From Serratia odorifera (GTDB lineage Bacteria > Pseudomonadota > Gammaproteobacteria > Enterobacterales > Enterobacteriaceae), in contig NZ_LR134117.1 of assembly GCF_900635445.1 (NCBI RefSeq), positions 1,054,001 through 1,118,000 of the forward strand: a stretch of DNA of 64,000 nucleotides. The letters run 5' to 3'. Under the pieces are notes generated by a model. It was not told where the DNA came from. It was given only the letters and a program-made list of their open reading frames with translations, and did not search any database. The number at the start of each line of letters is the position of its first letter. Position 1 is the stretch's first letter. The position numbers and the translations under genes were made by a program. Below, piece by piece: positions 48,989-58,561 of the stretch.

Positions 48989-51290
48989 TCATAACATTTT
49001 CTCGCTATCGAAATGGTAATGCGAGAGTGGCATGCTGCGAATACGCTGCCCCGTCAAGCGGGAAACGGCATTCGCCACCGCCGGGGGAACCGCCGGCAAG
49101 GGCGGCTCGCCAATGCCGCCCATCTTTGCCCCGCTCTCGATAATTCGCACATGCACGCGAGCCATGCGATGAGCTGGCAGGATCGGATACAGGTCGTAAT
49201 TTCGCCCCACCGGCATACCGTTTTTATAAACCGCCTCTTCAAGCAGTACCTGCGAAAGCCCCAATGCGACGGCACCGTTTACCTGTGCTTCCACCAGTGC
49301 CGGATTGACGATGCTACCGGGATCGATTGCCTGCCAGATGTCATGGACCTTGACCTGACCATGCTCAATAGAGACTTCGGCAATCACCGCAACTTCGGTG
49401 CCAAATGGCGAGGCCATCGCGATACCTCGAGCACGACGAGATCCATCTTCTGCCGTGAAGGGGCCTCTTTTCCAACCGCCAGATAGCGCCTCAACGGCCT
49501 GCAACAGGTTGCTCAGGCGCGAGTTTCCCTTCAGCAGATGCATCCTCAGTGCAAAAGGATCCTGCCCCCCTTTATCCGCCAGCTCATCAAGAAACGTCTC
49601 ATATAAAAAGTCGTTCATTGAGTTACCAACCGAACGCCAGTAACCCAGCATCACCGGGTTTTTCACATACAACTGGGCCACGCGTTTATTCGGTATCGCA
49701 TAAGCCTTGCCAGACAAGCCTTCAAGCGCCGTGGGATCCAGGGCGTCCCCCTGTTTGTTGGCCACCCCTTCGGTGGGGCCTTCGGTGGCACTGATCGCTT
49801 CCAGTGCGACAGGCAAACCCTGCTCATCAAGGCCGCCACGAAACCGAACCGCCGCCATTGGACGCAGTACATCACGCAGAAACTCTTCTTCACGACTCCA
49901 GATCAGTTTTACCGGCTTTCCGACCGCTTTAGCCAACTGAATGGCCTGCGGGTACGGCGTAGCCGTGGGGTACAGAAAGTGGCGGCCAAAGAAGCCGCCG
50001 AGCAATGGCGAGTGGATATGGATCTGTTCCAGACCAAGCCCGGTTATTTTTGCGACGTCAGCCTGGAACATTCCCGGCGCCTGATTAGGCAGCCACAGAT
50101 CCAATGAGCCATCGGGATTGAAGCGCGCCAGTGTAGAAGGCGGTTCCAACTGGGCGTGATTAAGGTACTGGCTGCGGTAAGTTGCACTGACCACCTGATG
50201 CGCATTGGTCAGCGCTTGATGTATATCCCCTTCGGTCTCCGCGTCCTGGCCCGCGCCGGTCTCATTCGCCAGACGGTCATTAAAGGCCGCGCTAGAAAAA
50301 TCGGCCGGCATATAGCGCACCGAGGTTTCGGCTCCCGGATCGTTCCAGTCTACCTGTAAGGATTCGGCCGCACGTTTAGCTGTCCACCATCGTTGCGCCA
50401 CCACCGCCACCGCCCCTTCCTGACGATGTACCGAATGTACCCCCTTCATGCTGGTGACCTGCTGTTCGTTGCGAATGCTGCCAACGGTCAGACCAAGTCG
50501 TGGCGCATGCTGCACCGCCGCGTGCAACATGCCCTCAACCTGAACATCAATGGTGTAAATTGCCTTGCCGGTCGATTTATCGTAACCGTCCAGACGTGGT
50601 ACCGGTTTCCCTATCCAGCGGAACTGGCTCGGATCCTTGAGCGTCACGCTGGCAGCATCTGGCACCGGCAGTTCCATTGCCCGCGGCGCGAGTTGCCCGC
50701 GGCGCGAGTTGCCCCGCGGCGCGAGTTGCCCATAGCGCAGAGACCGGCCGGAAGCCCTGATGAATGACCCTCCCAGGTTCGGTCGTCAGGGTATCCAGCG
50801 GCACGCCGAGCTGGCTGGCTGCCGCTTGCAGCAACATATGGCGCGCCAGGGCGCCCAGTCGACGCATGGTCGAATAGCTCATACGTACCGACATGCTGCC
50901 ACCGGTAATACGCAGGCCGTTTTCCATGACCGTGTACTCGGCGTCTGGCGGGGCGTTTTCAACAATAAAGCTCATCGGTTCGGCGTCGAGCTCTTCACCC
51001 ACGATTTGCGCCATTCCGGTAAAGATCCCCTGGCCCCCCTCAATAAAGGGACTTTGTAAACGAATGGTATTGTCAGGGCGAATTTCCAAAAATGCCGGAA
51101 CGTGAGTGCCCGGCGCAGCATGGTTGCCCGGCGTTTGAGCGCGAACTTGGCGCACCGGCAGCCCAAAACCGAGCACCAGCGCGCCGGCCATGGTCCCCGC
51201 CGCGCCCAACAGAAAACGGCGTCTGGAAATATTCACCGGCTCGCCCGTCGGGAAGGCCTCGCGGTCATGGCTATCGCTCACTTTTGTCAT
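48989..51290 (-). CDS. Xanthine dehydrogenase-family molybdopterin-binding subunit, Tat-exported, frame-disrupted
   Basis: Large catalytic subunit like isoquinoline 1-oxidoreductase IorB or periplasmic aldehyde oxidases. The N-terminal Tat signal contains SRRRFLLGAAG (about 23-33). The C-terminal half has the active-site Glu region GGIGEPPLPAVPPA. As written it splits at one extra G in 50755-50757; removing it rejoins HQ-ASGRSLRYGQLAPR to MELPVPDAASVTLKDPS. It also carries an in-frame 33-bp expansion of a 16-bp tandem repeat (50682-50730), adding 11 residues in the linker. Restored length is about 766 aa. Its start overlaps the IorA-like stop (ATGA). Confidence 0.85.
50682..50730 (-). repeat. 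Three copies of a 16-bp GC-rich tandem repeat inside the Mo-subunit gene
   Basis: Unit CGCGGCGCGAGTTGCC occurs three times, with one extra C between copies two and three. The two extra copies plus that C total 33 bp and keep frame. Confidence 0.93.
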
Positions 51291-51895
51291 ACCCCGCTCT
51301 CCTCATCGTTCGCGCGCACGGACTGTGGTTGTCGGTGGAACACATCATTCCCCGCCAACGCCAGCGCACTGGTCGCGACAGCCGCGCCGCTATGCGTCGG
51401 CGTCCATGTCTGTTCCGCCCCCCTGCCAACGGCGCTGTCTGGCGTCGTTACCGCAGTTGCTGCCTCATGCACCGCTGCGTTGATGGCGTTATAAGTACCG
51501 CAGCGGCACAGGTTGATCATCGCTGCCGCAATTTGCTCATCTGAAGGGTGCGGGGTCTGTTTAAGCAACGCGGCCGCCGCCATCACCTGCCCGGATTGGC
51601 AGTAGCCGCACTGGGGAACCTGGTGACTGATCCAGGCCTGAACCAGCCGTTTGCCAACCTCGTCGGTCTCTATCGCCTCGATAGTGGTAATAGCACGACC
51701 CGCTACGCCCTCAATTGGCGTTACGCAGGAACGTACCGCGACGCCATCAACCAACACGGTACAGGCACCGCACTGCGCCAGCCCACAACCGTATTTTGTG
51801 CCGGTGAGGCCAAGATCGTCGCGGATCACCCACAACAGCGGCGTATCCGCCTCGGCATCTACCTCATAACTCGTTTCATTAATCTGAAGTTTCAT
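51287..51895 (-). CDS. (2Fe-2S)-binding subunit of the molybdenum hydroxylase
   Basis: Small electron-transfer subunit like IorA. It is 202 aa from MKLQINETSYEVDAEADTPLL. The plant-type [2Fe-2S] set is CGLAQCGACTV plus a later Cys, and the second cluster uses CGYCQSGQ and CRCG. No signal peptide is seen, so it probably crosses with the Tat-exported large subunit. A C-terminal extension of about 45 residues rich in Ala, Thr and Ser (after HEAATAV) is longer than the usual 150-160 aa. Confidence 0.9.
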   Translation of the reverse strand: MKLQINETSYEVDAEADTPLLWVIRDDLGLTGTKYGCGLAQCGACTVLVDGVAVRSCVTPIEGVAGRAITTIEAIETDEVGKRLVQAWISHQVPQCGYCQSGQVMAAAALLKQTPHPSDEQIAAAMINLCRCGTYNAINAAVHEAATAVTTPDSAVGRGAEQTWTPTHSGAAVATSALALAGNDVFHRQPQSVRANDEESGV

Positions 51896-52557
51896 TACTG
51901 TCCCCTGCCTGAGGCGGTCGGTTTTACTTATTAATGAGAATTTATTGCCCGTTGGCCGTGCAATCGACGGGTGGCAGTTCTCCCCTACCGATGACGAGAA
52001 TCCAGCCCAATGTTGCCGTGATAGGCATAGTGCAAAGCTCGACCCACCTGCGGTCGCAACGGGCAGCAGGCAGGAAGCCGCGAGCTTTTTTGTCAAACGC
52101 GTTAATGCGGGCGGTAAATTTTCCGCCGAGGGTGGCAAGAGGCTGCATCGCCCCGGAAGACCACATCACTTGAGTGAGTATAGACGCGGGAATACACCCC
52201 GTTGCCCGAAGCGCATGTAGTGCTAAATCCCCTAGCGCGGGGGCAACGCCGCCTGAGCCTCATCGGGCTGGCTGTCGATTTGCGTGCTGGCTAGGCGAGG
52301 TTCTCGCTGTCGTTATTGATGTGCTTAATCATCGCTCAGCCAGGCCCCGGCGACTAGTTTATGAATACTTATAATGTTTATAAGTCTGGCTAATCAATAA
52401 TCGTCGTCGGAGAGCGGCAGAACGTTACAATTCCAACGAGGATTAGGGGTTGTGACCGATAAATTGGCTGGGGGATCCATGCCGGCGTCGATTCGGCATG
52501 AAACCGGCTAGCGCCATAGCCTAGCTTGCCTGGCGCGGCGTGGCGTTCGCCTCAGCC
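51896..52557. other. Intergenic region between the Mo-hydroxylase operon and paiB
   Basis: About 660 bp without a supported gene. It must hold the promoter of the Mo-hydroxylase operon. A compound hairpin at 52200-52248 (CGTTGCCC/GGGCAACG with inner GCGC/GCGC) is the only clear structure. Confidence 0.6.
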
Positions 52558-53202
52558 TTACGCCGATTTCTTTTTATCTGCCGCCACCGCCAGCATCGCG
52601 TCCCCGATCGGATGCTCGCCCCGCGCTTTCAATGCGCTGCCAGCCCCGTCAATATCCCGGATTTCCTTGTTCTGGCTCAGTTTGAATTTCCCCACCAGTT
52701 GGGTTATTTCAATTTCTATGCCGACGATCGCCGTCAGCATCGCGTCAATGTAGTCTTTTGGCCCATCGGCCATTTTCCAGGGCTCGGCCTGAAAGGCTTC
52801 GTGCTTGCGGGTCAGGCGTGCCACCAGCCCGCGCACATAACGCAAGTCATCATGAAGCGTCACCCGCCCGACCGCATGGACCACCCGGTAATTCCAACTG
52901 GGCACCTGTTTATGGGTCTCATGCTTGCTGGGAAGCCATTGCGGGGAAATGTAGGCATCGTCAGCCCGGAATACCACCAGCACTTCCTGGCCATTGCTCA
53001 ACGCCTGCCACAACGGATTTTTGCGGGCGATATGGCAATGCAGCACGCCAAATTCACCGTCTGCGGCGTTTAATTCAAAAGGAATATGATTGGCATCGAG
53101 ACTGTTATCGCTGTTGGTAATTAAAATACCCAATGGGTTTTGTTCAATTAATTGATGCAACAGCGCAACGCGGGTTTCTGCAAAATGCTCGGGTAAATAC
53201 AT
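52558..53202 (-). CDS. PaiB-family FMN-binding protein
   Basis: FMN-binding split-barrel protein of the PaiB/YukD regulator family (PF04299). It is 214 aa from MYLPEHFAETRVALLHQLIEQNP, with HIPFELN, GVLHCHIARKNPLW and VPSWNYRVVHAVG typical of the family. TAGGAGG lies 7 nt before the start. In Bacillus PaiB represses sporulation and protease genes; here the role is unknown. It is 22 bp downstream of the rubredoxin and probably co-transcribed. Confidence 0.88.
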   Translation of the reverse strand: MYLPEHFAETRVALLHQLIEQNPLGILITNSDNSLDANHIPFELNAADGEFGVLHCHIARKNPLWQALSNGQEVLVVFRADDAYISPQWLPSKHETHKQVPSWNYRVVHAVGRVTLHDDLRYVRGLVARLTRKHEAFQAEPWKMADGPKDYIDAMLTAIVGIEIEITQLVGKFKLSQNKEIRDIDGAGSALKARGEHPIGDAMLAVAADKKKSA

Positions 53203-53224
53203 TGCCGATCCTCCTAAAGGAAAA

Positions 53225-53419
53225 TTAAATTTCAACCATGGCAAATTCTGCCTTGCCGGCCCCGCAATCGGGGCATACCCATGCCTCCGGCACCTCTGCC
53301 CAGCGCGTGCCGGGGGCGATGCCATCTGTCGGCCAGCCGTCATTTTCGTGATACTCCAAGCCACACAGCGCACATCGCCAGCTTTTCAATACTGTCGTTT
53401 CCAAACTACGGTTATTCAT
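53225..53419 (-). CDS. Rubredoxin
   Basis: A one-domain rubredoxin of 64 aa. The Fe(Cys)4 site is formed by CALCG (about 16-20) and CPDCG (about 49-53). The start at 53419 (MNNRSLETTVLKSW) follows GGAG at 7-nt spacing. Together with the FMN-binding PaiB partner it suggests a small redox pair. It is divergent from a MocR-type regulator with a palindromic site between them. Confidence 0.9.
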   Translation of the reverse strand: MNNRSLETTVLKSWRCALCGLEYHENDGWPTDGIAPGTRWAEVPEAWVCPDCGAGKAEFAMVEI

Positions 53420-53482
53420 CACGTCTCCAGCCGCATTAATCATCGGTAGTGCTATTTTTCGTCCAATGCGGTGTATTATGAA

Positions 53483-53511
53483 GGTCCAGTTTGCGCTTGT
53501 TTTAATGGACC
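53483..53511. promoter_or_regulatory. Candidate MocR operator
   Basis: Inverted repeat GGTCCA-N17-TGGACC in the 98-bp gap between the rubredoxin and mocR-like genes. GGTCCA/TGGACC half-sites in this position fit a MocR regulator controlling itself and the divergent operon. Confidence 0.55.
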
Positions 53512-53517
53512 AGAATT

Positions 53518-55004
53518 ATGGCGAGAAAAGCAAAAGTGATGGATATTCCGTCGATTGGACTGTTGGACAGAACGCAGGGCAACCTGGTCCGTCAGCTGAC
53601 TCAGACCTTGCGGAATGCGGTACAACGTGGAGATTTGCAACCGGGAGAGCTGCTGCCGTCATCACGTTCGCTGGCCAGATCGTTGGGCATCGCCAGAGGT
53701 ACTGTCATCGACGCTTTTGAACAATTGCAGGCCGAGGGGGTGCTGGAAACCAAACCGGCGTCGGGGACCTGCGTTTCTTCGTCACTGACGCATCAGACCA
53801 CAACCACTCCCCAGCAGGTTGTTACCGACGCTGGGCAGACGCTCGCTCCCACTGCCCGAGCTGCCGCGTTTGCCAAACTCTATGACCAGTTCTTGCCGTT
53901 GCCTGCCGTGCCTTTCGCAGTTTCCGTACCGCAAGGGCTGGCACTGCCGGATGAGAGCTGGCGCAAACTGGGCAATCGGATCCGCGCTCGCGGCCCCGGA
54001 TCGCCATCAGGCTATGACGATCCACGCGGTGCGCAGGTATTGCGAGAAGCGATAGCCGAATACGTCAGGCGATCGCGCTCGGTGCGCTGTGAACCACAGC
54101 AGGTGATTATCACCAGCGGCATTCAGCAGGCCCTTTACCTGTGCTGTCAGCTTTTGCTGGAAAACGGCGATCGGGTGTGGGTGGAGGATCCCGCCTATCG
54201 CGGCATCACGGCGATCCTGGAAAATGCCGCCAACGCGGCCACGATGGTCCGCGTGCCGGTCGATGCCGAAGGGATCCAGGTCGACGTCGGCATCGCGCAG
54301 GCAGCCAATGCCCGCGCGGCGTTTGTCACACCGTCGCATCAATACCCACTAGGGATGCCGATGAGCATGGCCGCCGCAATGCCCTGCTGGCCTGGGCAAA
54401 AAGCGAACATGCCTGGATTGTTGAAGATGACTACGACAGCGAGCTGCGCTACGCCGGCCATCCGTTCCCCTCACTGCAGGGGCTGGATCCGTCCCGCGTC
54501 ATTTATCTCGGCACCTTCAGCAAAATTCTGTTTCCCTCGTTGCGTCTGGGATATGCCATCGTGCCCCCCGGCTTGGAACGCGCGTTTTGCGGCGCTCGCA
54601 TCCTGATGGATCGCCATCCTCCCAGCGCCGATCAGCATGTGCTTGCGGCATTTATTCAGGAAGGGCATCTGGAGCGCCATATTCGCCGGATTCGCAGCGT
54701 CTACGCGGAACGGCGCGCCCAGTTGGTCACGCTGCTTGAGCATCATATTCCCGCCTCGTTGGGCTGGTTACAGCCGAGTGACCAGGGCATGCACCTGGTG
54801 CTGTGGCTGGCGAGGCACATTGACGATCGCCAGTTGGCCGCCAGCGCGTTGGCGGCAGGTGTCGCGGTCAGGCCGGTTTCCTCGACCTTTACCCTCGGGC
54901 GGAGCCGGCCGGGACTGATTCTGGGGCTGGGGGATTTTGACGCCGAGGCGACGCTGGCAGCGGTGCGCACCCTGGCGACGCTGATTATCGCTGCACCCGG
55001 TTGA
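53518..55004 (+). CDS. MocR-family (GntR/aminotransferase fusion) regulator, frame-disrupted
   Basis: PLP-dependent transcriptional regulator. A GntR winged helix (about 15-85, with LPSSRSLARSLGIARGTVIDAFE) is fused to a class I aminotransferase-like domain. PLP lysine lies in GTFSKILFPSLRLGY. The frame breaks near 54369-54375 (one base missing, after MPMSM); the second half reads RRNALLAWAKSEHAWIVEDDYDSE. Restored length is 495 aa, typical for MocR. It probably regulates the divergent rubredoxin-paiB pair. Confidence 0.87.
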
Positions 55005-55193
55005 ACACTCTGCGTCATCAGTAACCGGACATGGGTTGGTACAGTGTTCAGCTGCACAATATGGCGGTTAAAAAGTCGTAGAGATGACAACAACATGATA
55101 TCTGTGCATGATGGATACCCGCGTATTGCTGGCGGTGTTGCCCGGCGATGCGCTCAACGTCAAGCTGCCGTCAGGCAACCAAATGGATGAAGC

Positions 55194-56512
55194 ATGGTTA
55201 AAATCGTCAGTTGGCTATTGCTCACGCTGATTTCCAGCGCTGGACTGGCCACCTATTTTCTCCAACAGCAGTATGAAGAGAAAAGCGCCGATTTCCGCAT
55301 TCTTTACCGTGAGATCACCGTCAAGCTGTCCCAGCATGACGCGATTATCCCGCTATTGCCGGAAAATCAGGACGCGCAGGAGGTACAGAAAATCCTGCCG
55401 CAAATCGTTCGCTGGCGGCAACACACCAACCTCGAACCGCGTCGGCCGATCGTGTTGGAAGGACGGGGGCGCTACTGGCTCAACTTCGCTCAACTGTCGT
55501 TACTGATCGATCTAAAAACACTGCTCAATACCTTGCCGGAAACCAAGCCGTTCAAACACCTCACCCTACGCTGGAATAACGAGCCCCTGTTTTGAACAGG
55601 GTGAAGCGGGTTCGCACTATTGGCGCTGGGACAAGACCATCTCCAGCCCGTCACAGCCGTTTGTACTGGCGGTCGGCGACGATCCACACTGGGCCGTACT
55701 CCCTTGGCTAACCATTCTGGCTCCCGCTCCCTGCTGGGCCCTGCTGCTTTACCTGATGAGCCAATATCAAATAAACAAGCGCCGGCGCGATATTGCCGAC
55801 CTGCGCGCGCACTATTCCGAACTGACCCGGCTGAATACCATGGGAGAGCTGGCGGCTGGCATTGTGCATGAGTTGAATCAGCCGCTGACGGCGATCCTCA
55901 GCTATAACCAAACCGCAATCCGCCTGATGAAACAGGATCAAGGCTCGCAGGTACCGGCATTGCTGGATGCCGCCGTGGTGCAAATCAAACGTATCGATAC
56001 CTTGCTGCGTCAGTTTCGTCAAAGGCTGGACAGTGAGCAGACAGACTACCAGCCGGTTGACTTGCGTTCGCTGTGGTCACGAATCATCACCCTACTGGAC
56101 AATGAACTTCACAGCCAGAAAGTGCGAGTGAGCAGTCATATCCCTGATAATTTACCACCGCTGTTTGCCCCCGCCGTTATGGATAGAGCAGATCCTGCAT
56201 AACATTGTCAGTAACGCGATCCAGGCACAGTGCGAGAACGCGCCCGGTAGCGCCTGGATCACCCTGCATGCCACCAGCGATGACGTCGGCATGACGTTGA
56301 CCCTGGCAGACGGTGGGCCAGGGCTGACGCCACAGGCACTACAGCAGGTCTTTATGCCGTTCTTCACCACCCGCGCCCATGGCATTGGCCTGGGCATGGC
56401 GTTGGCGGATACGCTGGTACAGCGGCTCAACGGCAAAATCGAGGTCGCAAACGTGGCGGGACAGGGTGCCCGTTTCACGCTGTGGTTTCCGCTGACAACC
56501 CAGGTGGAATAA
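55194..56512 (+). CDS. FixL/DctB-like sensor histidine kinase, frame-disrupted twice
   Basis: A membrane kinase of 438 aa when restored. Transmembrane segments at about 4-22 and 160-180 flank a periplasmic domain of about 135 residues. HisKA with GELAAGIVHELNQPLTAILSY is typical of FixL/DctB kinases. HATPase: N-box LHNIVSNAIQA, G1 LADGGPGL, F-box FMPFFTT, G2 GIGLGMALA. Frame breaks: one extra T at 55590-55593 (stop after NNEPLF) and one extra base near 56168-56177. It overlaps the next gene by TAATG. It is probably one gene and not three. Confidence 0.85.
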
Positions 56513-57132
56513 TGGAACAACGCATTTATCTCATCGATGACGATCAGGCTATTCGCAGCTCATTAAGCCTGCTGCTGGCTACCGTCGGCTGGCAAACCGA
56601 CGCTTACGGCAGCGCCCAGCTGTTTCAGCAAGCGGCCGATGACCTATCCGCGCTGGCCGGCTGCATGCTGCTGGATATCCGCATGCCGGGCAAAACCGGG
56701 CTGACGCTGCTGGATGAATGGCGGCAGCAGGGATTAACCATCCCGGTGATCATCATGACCGGCCATGCGAATATCGATCTATGCCGTCGCGCCTTCAAGA
56801 ATGGCGCGTTTGAATTTCTCACCAAACCGATTGACGCCGATCTGTTGTTCGAAGCGATCGGCGCCGCCATGGAACAGCAGAAAACCGGCCATGAACAACA
56901 GAAAAAACGACTGCTGCTGCAAGCCAGGCTCGCCACACTCACCGCTCGCGAAAATGCTATTTTTGAAATCATCATGAAAGGATATTCGAACAAGGAGATT
57001 GCCCGTCAGTTCTCTCTGTCGCCACGCACCGTTGAAGCGCACCGCGCCAATATTTTTGCCAAACTCGAGGTTAATTCCCTGCCGAAACTGTTAAATACCT
57101 ATGGCGAGATAACGCTGCTCAAAAATGATTAA
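56512..57132 (+). CDS. FixJ-like LuxR-family response regulator
   Basis: A 206-residue regulator starting MEQRIYLIDDDQAIRSS. Receiver with phosphoryl-acceptor Asp in CMLLDIRMPGKTGL (about 54) and Lys in LTKPIDADLL (about 104). The C-terminal LuxR helix-turn-helix has LTAREN, then YSNKEIARQFSLSPRTVEAHRANI. Immediately downstream is a palindromic site that it may bind, followed by genes for an exported HbpS-like protein and an outer-membrane barrel. Confidence 0.92.
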   Translation: MEQRIYLIDDDQAIRSSLSLLLATVGWQTDAYGSAQLFQQAADDLSALAGCMLLDIRMPGKTGLTLLDEWRQQGLTIPVIIMTGHANIDLCRRAFKNGAFEFLTKPIDADLLFEAIGAAMEQQKTGHEQQKKRLLLQARLATLTARENAIFEIIMKGYSNKEIARQFSLSPRTVEAHRANIFAKLEVNSLPKLLNTYGEITLLKND

Positions 57133-57164
57133 TCACCCACGCCCACTGCCCTTGCGCATCGATG

Positions 57165-57193
57165 CTAGGTAAAAATACCTAGATAGTTAGGTA
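57165..57193. promoter_or_regulatory. Candidate FixJ-type operator with three TAGGTA half-sites
   Basis: CTAGGTA-AAAA-TACCTAG (57165-57182) is a perfect 18-bp palindrome. A third half-site TAGGTA follows at 57188-57193. It lies between the regulator gene and the HbpS-like gene, upstream of the latter's start by about 75 bp, a usual place for an activator site. Confidence 0.6.
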
Positions 57194-57269
57194 TTCACAT
57201 CAATAGTCTGCTTGCTCCCCGCCTTTTATTATTCCGTCATCAACGGTGTAAACCATGGAGCAAACTACG

Positions 57270-57766
57270 ATGAAACACATTATTTTAAGCACGATCGCCC
57301 TCGGCAGCGTCATTTCCTTTAGCAGTGCGGCAGCCGGCATTCTCAATGAAAAAAACCTGTCACTCGAACTGGCCGATAAATTGGCCCAGCGTGCCATACA
57401 ATCCTGCAGCGCCGACCGCTACAACGTGGCGGTTACCGTTGTCGATCGCGCCGGCACCCCGCTGGTAATCAAACGCATGGATAACGCCGGCCCACACACG
57501 GTTGAAGCCAGCCGCATGAAGGCCTTCACCGCCCTGACCACTAAAAACGCCACCGACGACGTGATGAAAGCGCCCAGGCCAATGCCGGCGCGGCAAATCT
57601 GCGCGACATTCCCGGCTTCCTGCTGCTGGCCGGCGGCGTGCCGGTAAAAGTTGGCGAACAGACCATTGGCGCCATTGGCATTGGCGGCGCACCTGGCGGT
57701 CATCTGGATCAAAAATGTGCGCTTGACGCGCTGAAAGGCAGTCAGGCCGAACTCAGCGCCGGTTGA
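57270..57766 (+). CDS. Exported HbpS/GlcG-family protein, frame-disrupted
   Basis: HbpS-like (PF03928) protein of 165 aa when restored. Sec signal peptide MKHIILSTIALGSVISFSS ends near AAAG. The conserved core has NVAVTVVDRAGTPLVIKRMDNA, and the second half NAGAANLRDIPGFLLLAGGV and GAIGIGGAPGGHLDQKCA. The frame is broken by one missing base at 57566-57575 (likely an A in AAA before GC). The start at 57270 follows GGAG with 8-nt spacing. The Streptomyces homologue HbpS binds haem and tunes the kinase SenS, a role that may fit here given the neighbouring kinase. Confidence 0.82.
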
Positions 57767-57800
57767 TAGCGGCCACACAGCATTTTCCGGGAGGGAATCC

Positions 57801-58485
57801 ATGACCATCAAAACCCATGTTTGTCATTTTGCCACTGATGCTGACCTCAGGCGCCACACTGGCCAACGAGAGTGCGGAAGGCTATTACGGTTCAGCGAAA
57901 TACCTGCAGGTTGAACAACGCGCCAAAGACCAGGACACCAGTAGTCGTCCGGGCGTGGGGCAGTTCGTCGGCGGCAAAGAGAAAGAACATCTGGGCGGCG
58001 CGGCCATTGCGCTGGGCTACCAGTATGGCAATGGCTGGCGAACCGAAGGGGAATACACCTTCAAGCAAAAAACGGAATACACCAGCGGATCCAGCACCTT
58101 TGCCAGTAGCTACAACCACCTGCAGACTCACGTCGAACGCCTGATGTTGAACGTCTACCGCGACTATGCGTTAGGTTATGGCTTTTCTGTTTTCGCCACC
58201 GCCGGGGTTGGGATCAGCAAAATCAAGGCTGGTGGTTGGCAGGGAGTACCTTCCCGTGAATATGACTCGACCAGCCAAAACAACTTTACCTACGCTATCG
58301 GCGGCGGCGTCAGCTATGCGCCCATCGAACGACTCAACGTTGACTTAGGCTACCGTTACGTCGATATGGGGAAAATAGAAAGTGGCTACAACAGATTCGC
58401 TAATGCCCGTGGCCTGAAAGATGAACAAATGAAGGCCCATCTGGTATCCAACGAATTTACCCTGGGCGTGCGTTATCTGTTCTAA
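57801..58485 (+). CDS. Outer-membrane beta-barrel protein, frame-disrupted at the N-terminus
   Basis: A small outer-membrane barrel of about 227 aa (OMP_b-brl/Omp25-like): signal peptide, alternating strands such as AGVGISKIKAGGW and YAIGGGVSYAP, and C-terminal VRYLF with terminal Phe. The start with a proper GGGAGG ribosome binding site is at 57801, but it is out of frame with the rest by one extra base in the A/C run at 57811-57816. The shorter frame from 57817 also lacks a ribosome binding site. It is 34 bp after the HbpS-like gene and likely in the same operon. Confidence 0.78.
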
Positions 58486-58523
58486 GCGTAACGTGCAAAT
58501 TTCTGGCCAACCCGATACTGTCA

Positions 58524-58559
58524 AATAGCCCCCATCCGCCTGCGCGTATGGGGGCTATT
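58524..58559. terminator. Strong hairpin between convergent genes, probable bidirectional terminator
   Basis: AATAGCCCCCAT / ATGGGGGCTATT, a perfect 12-bp stem with a 12-nt loop, between the barrel gene and the SulP gene. There is no long T-run on either side. Confidence 0.7.
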
Positions 58560-58561
58560 GG

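Noticed and set aside
55111..55228. Short ORF before the FixL-like kinase (starts MDTRVLLAVLPGDALN)
   Set aside because: Looks protein-like but is only 38 codons, lacks a ribosome binding site and overlaps the kinase start. It may be the 3' remnant of another gene.
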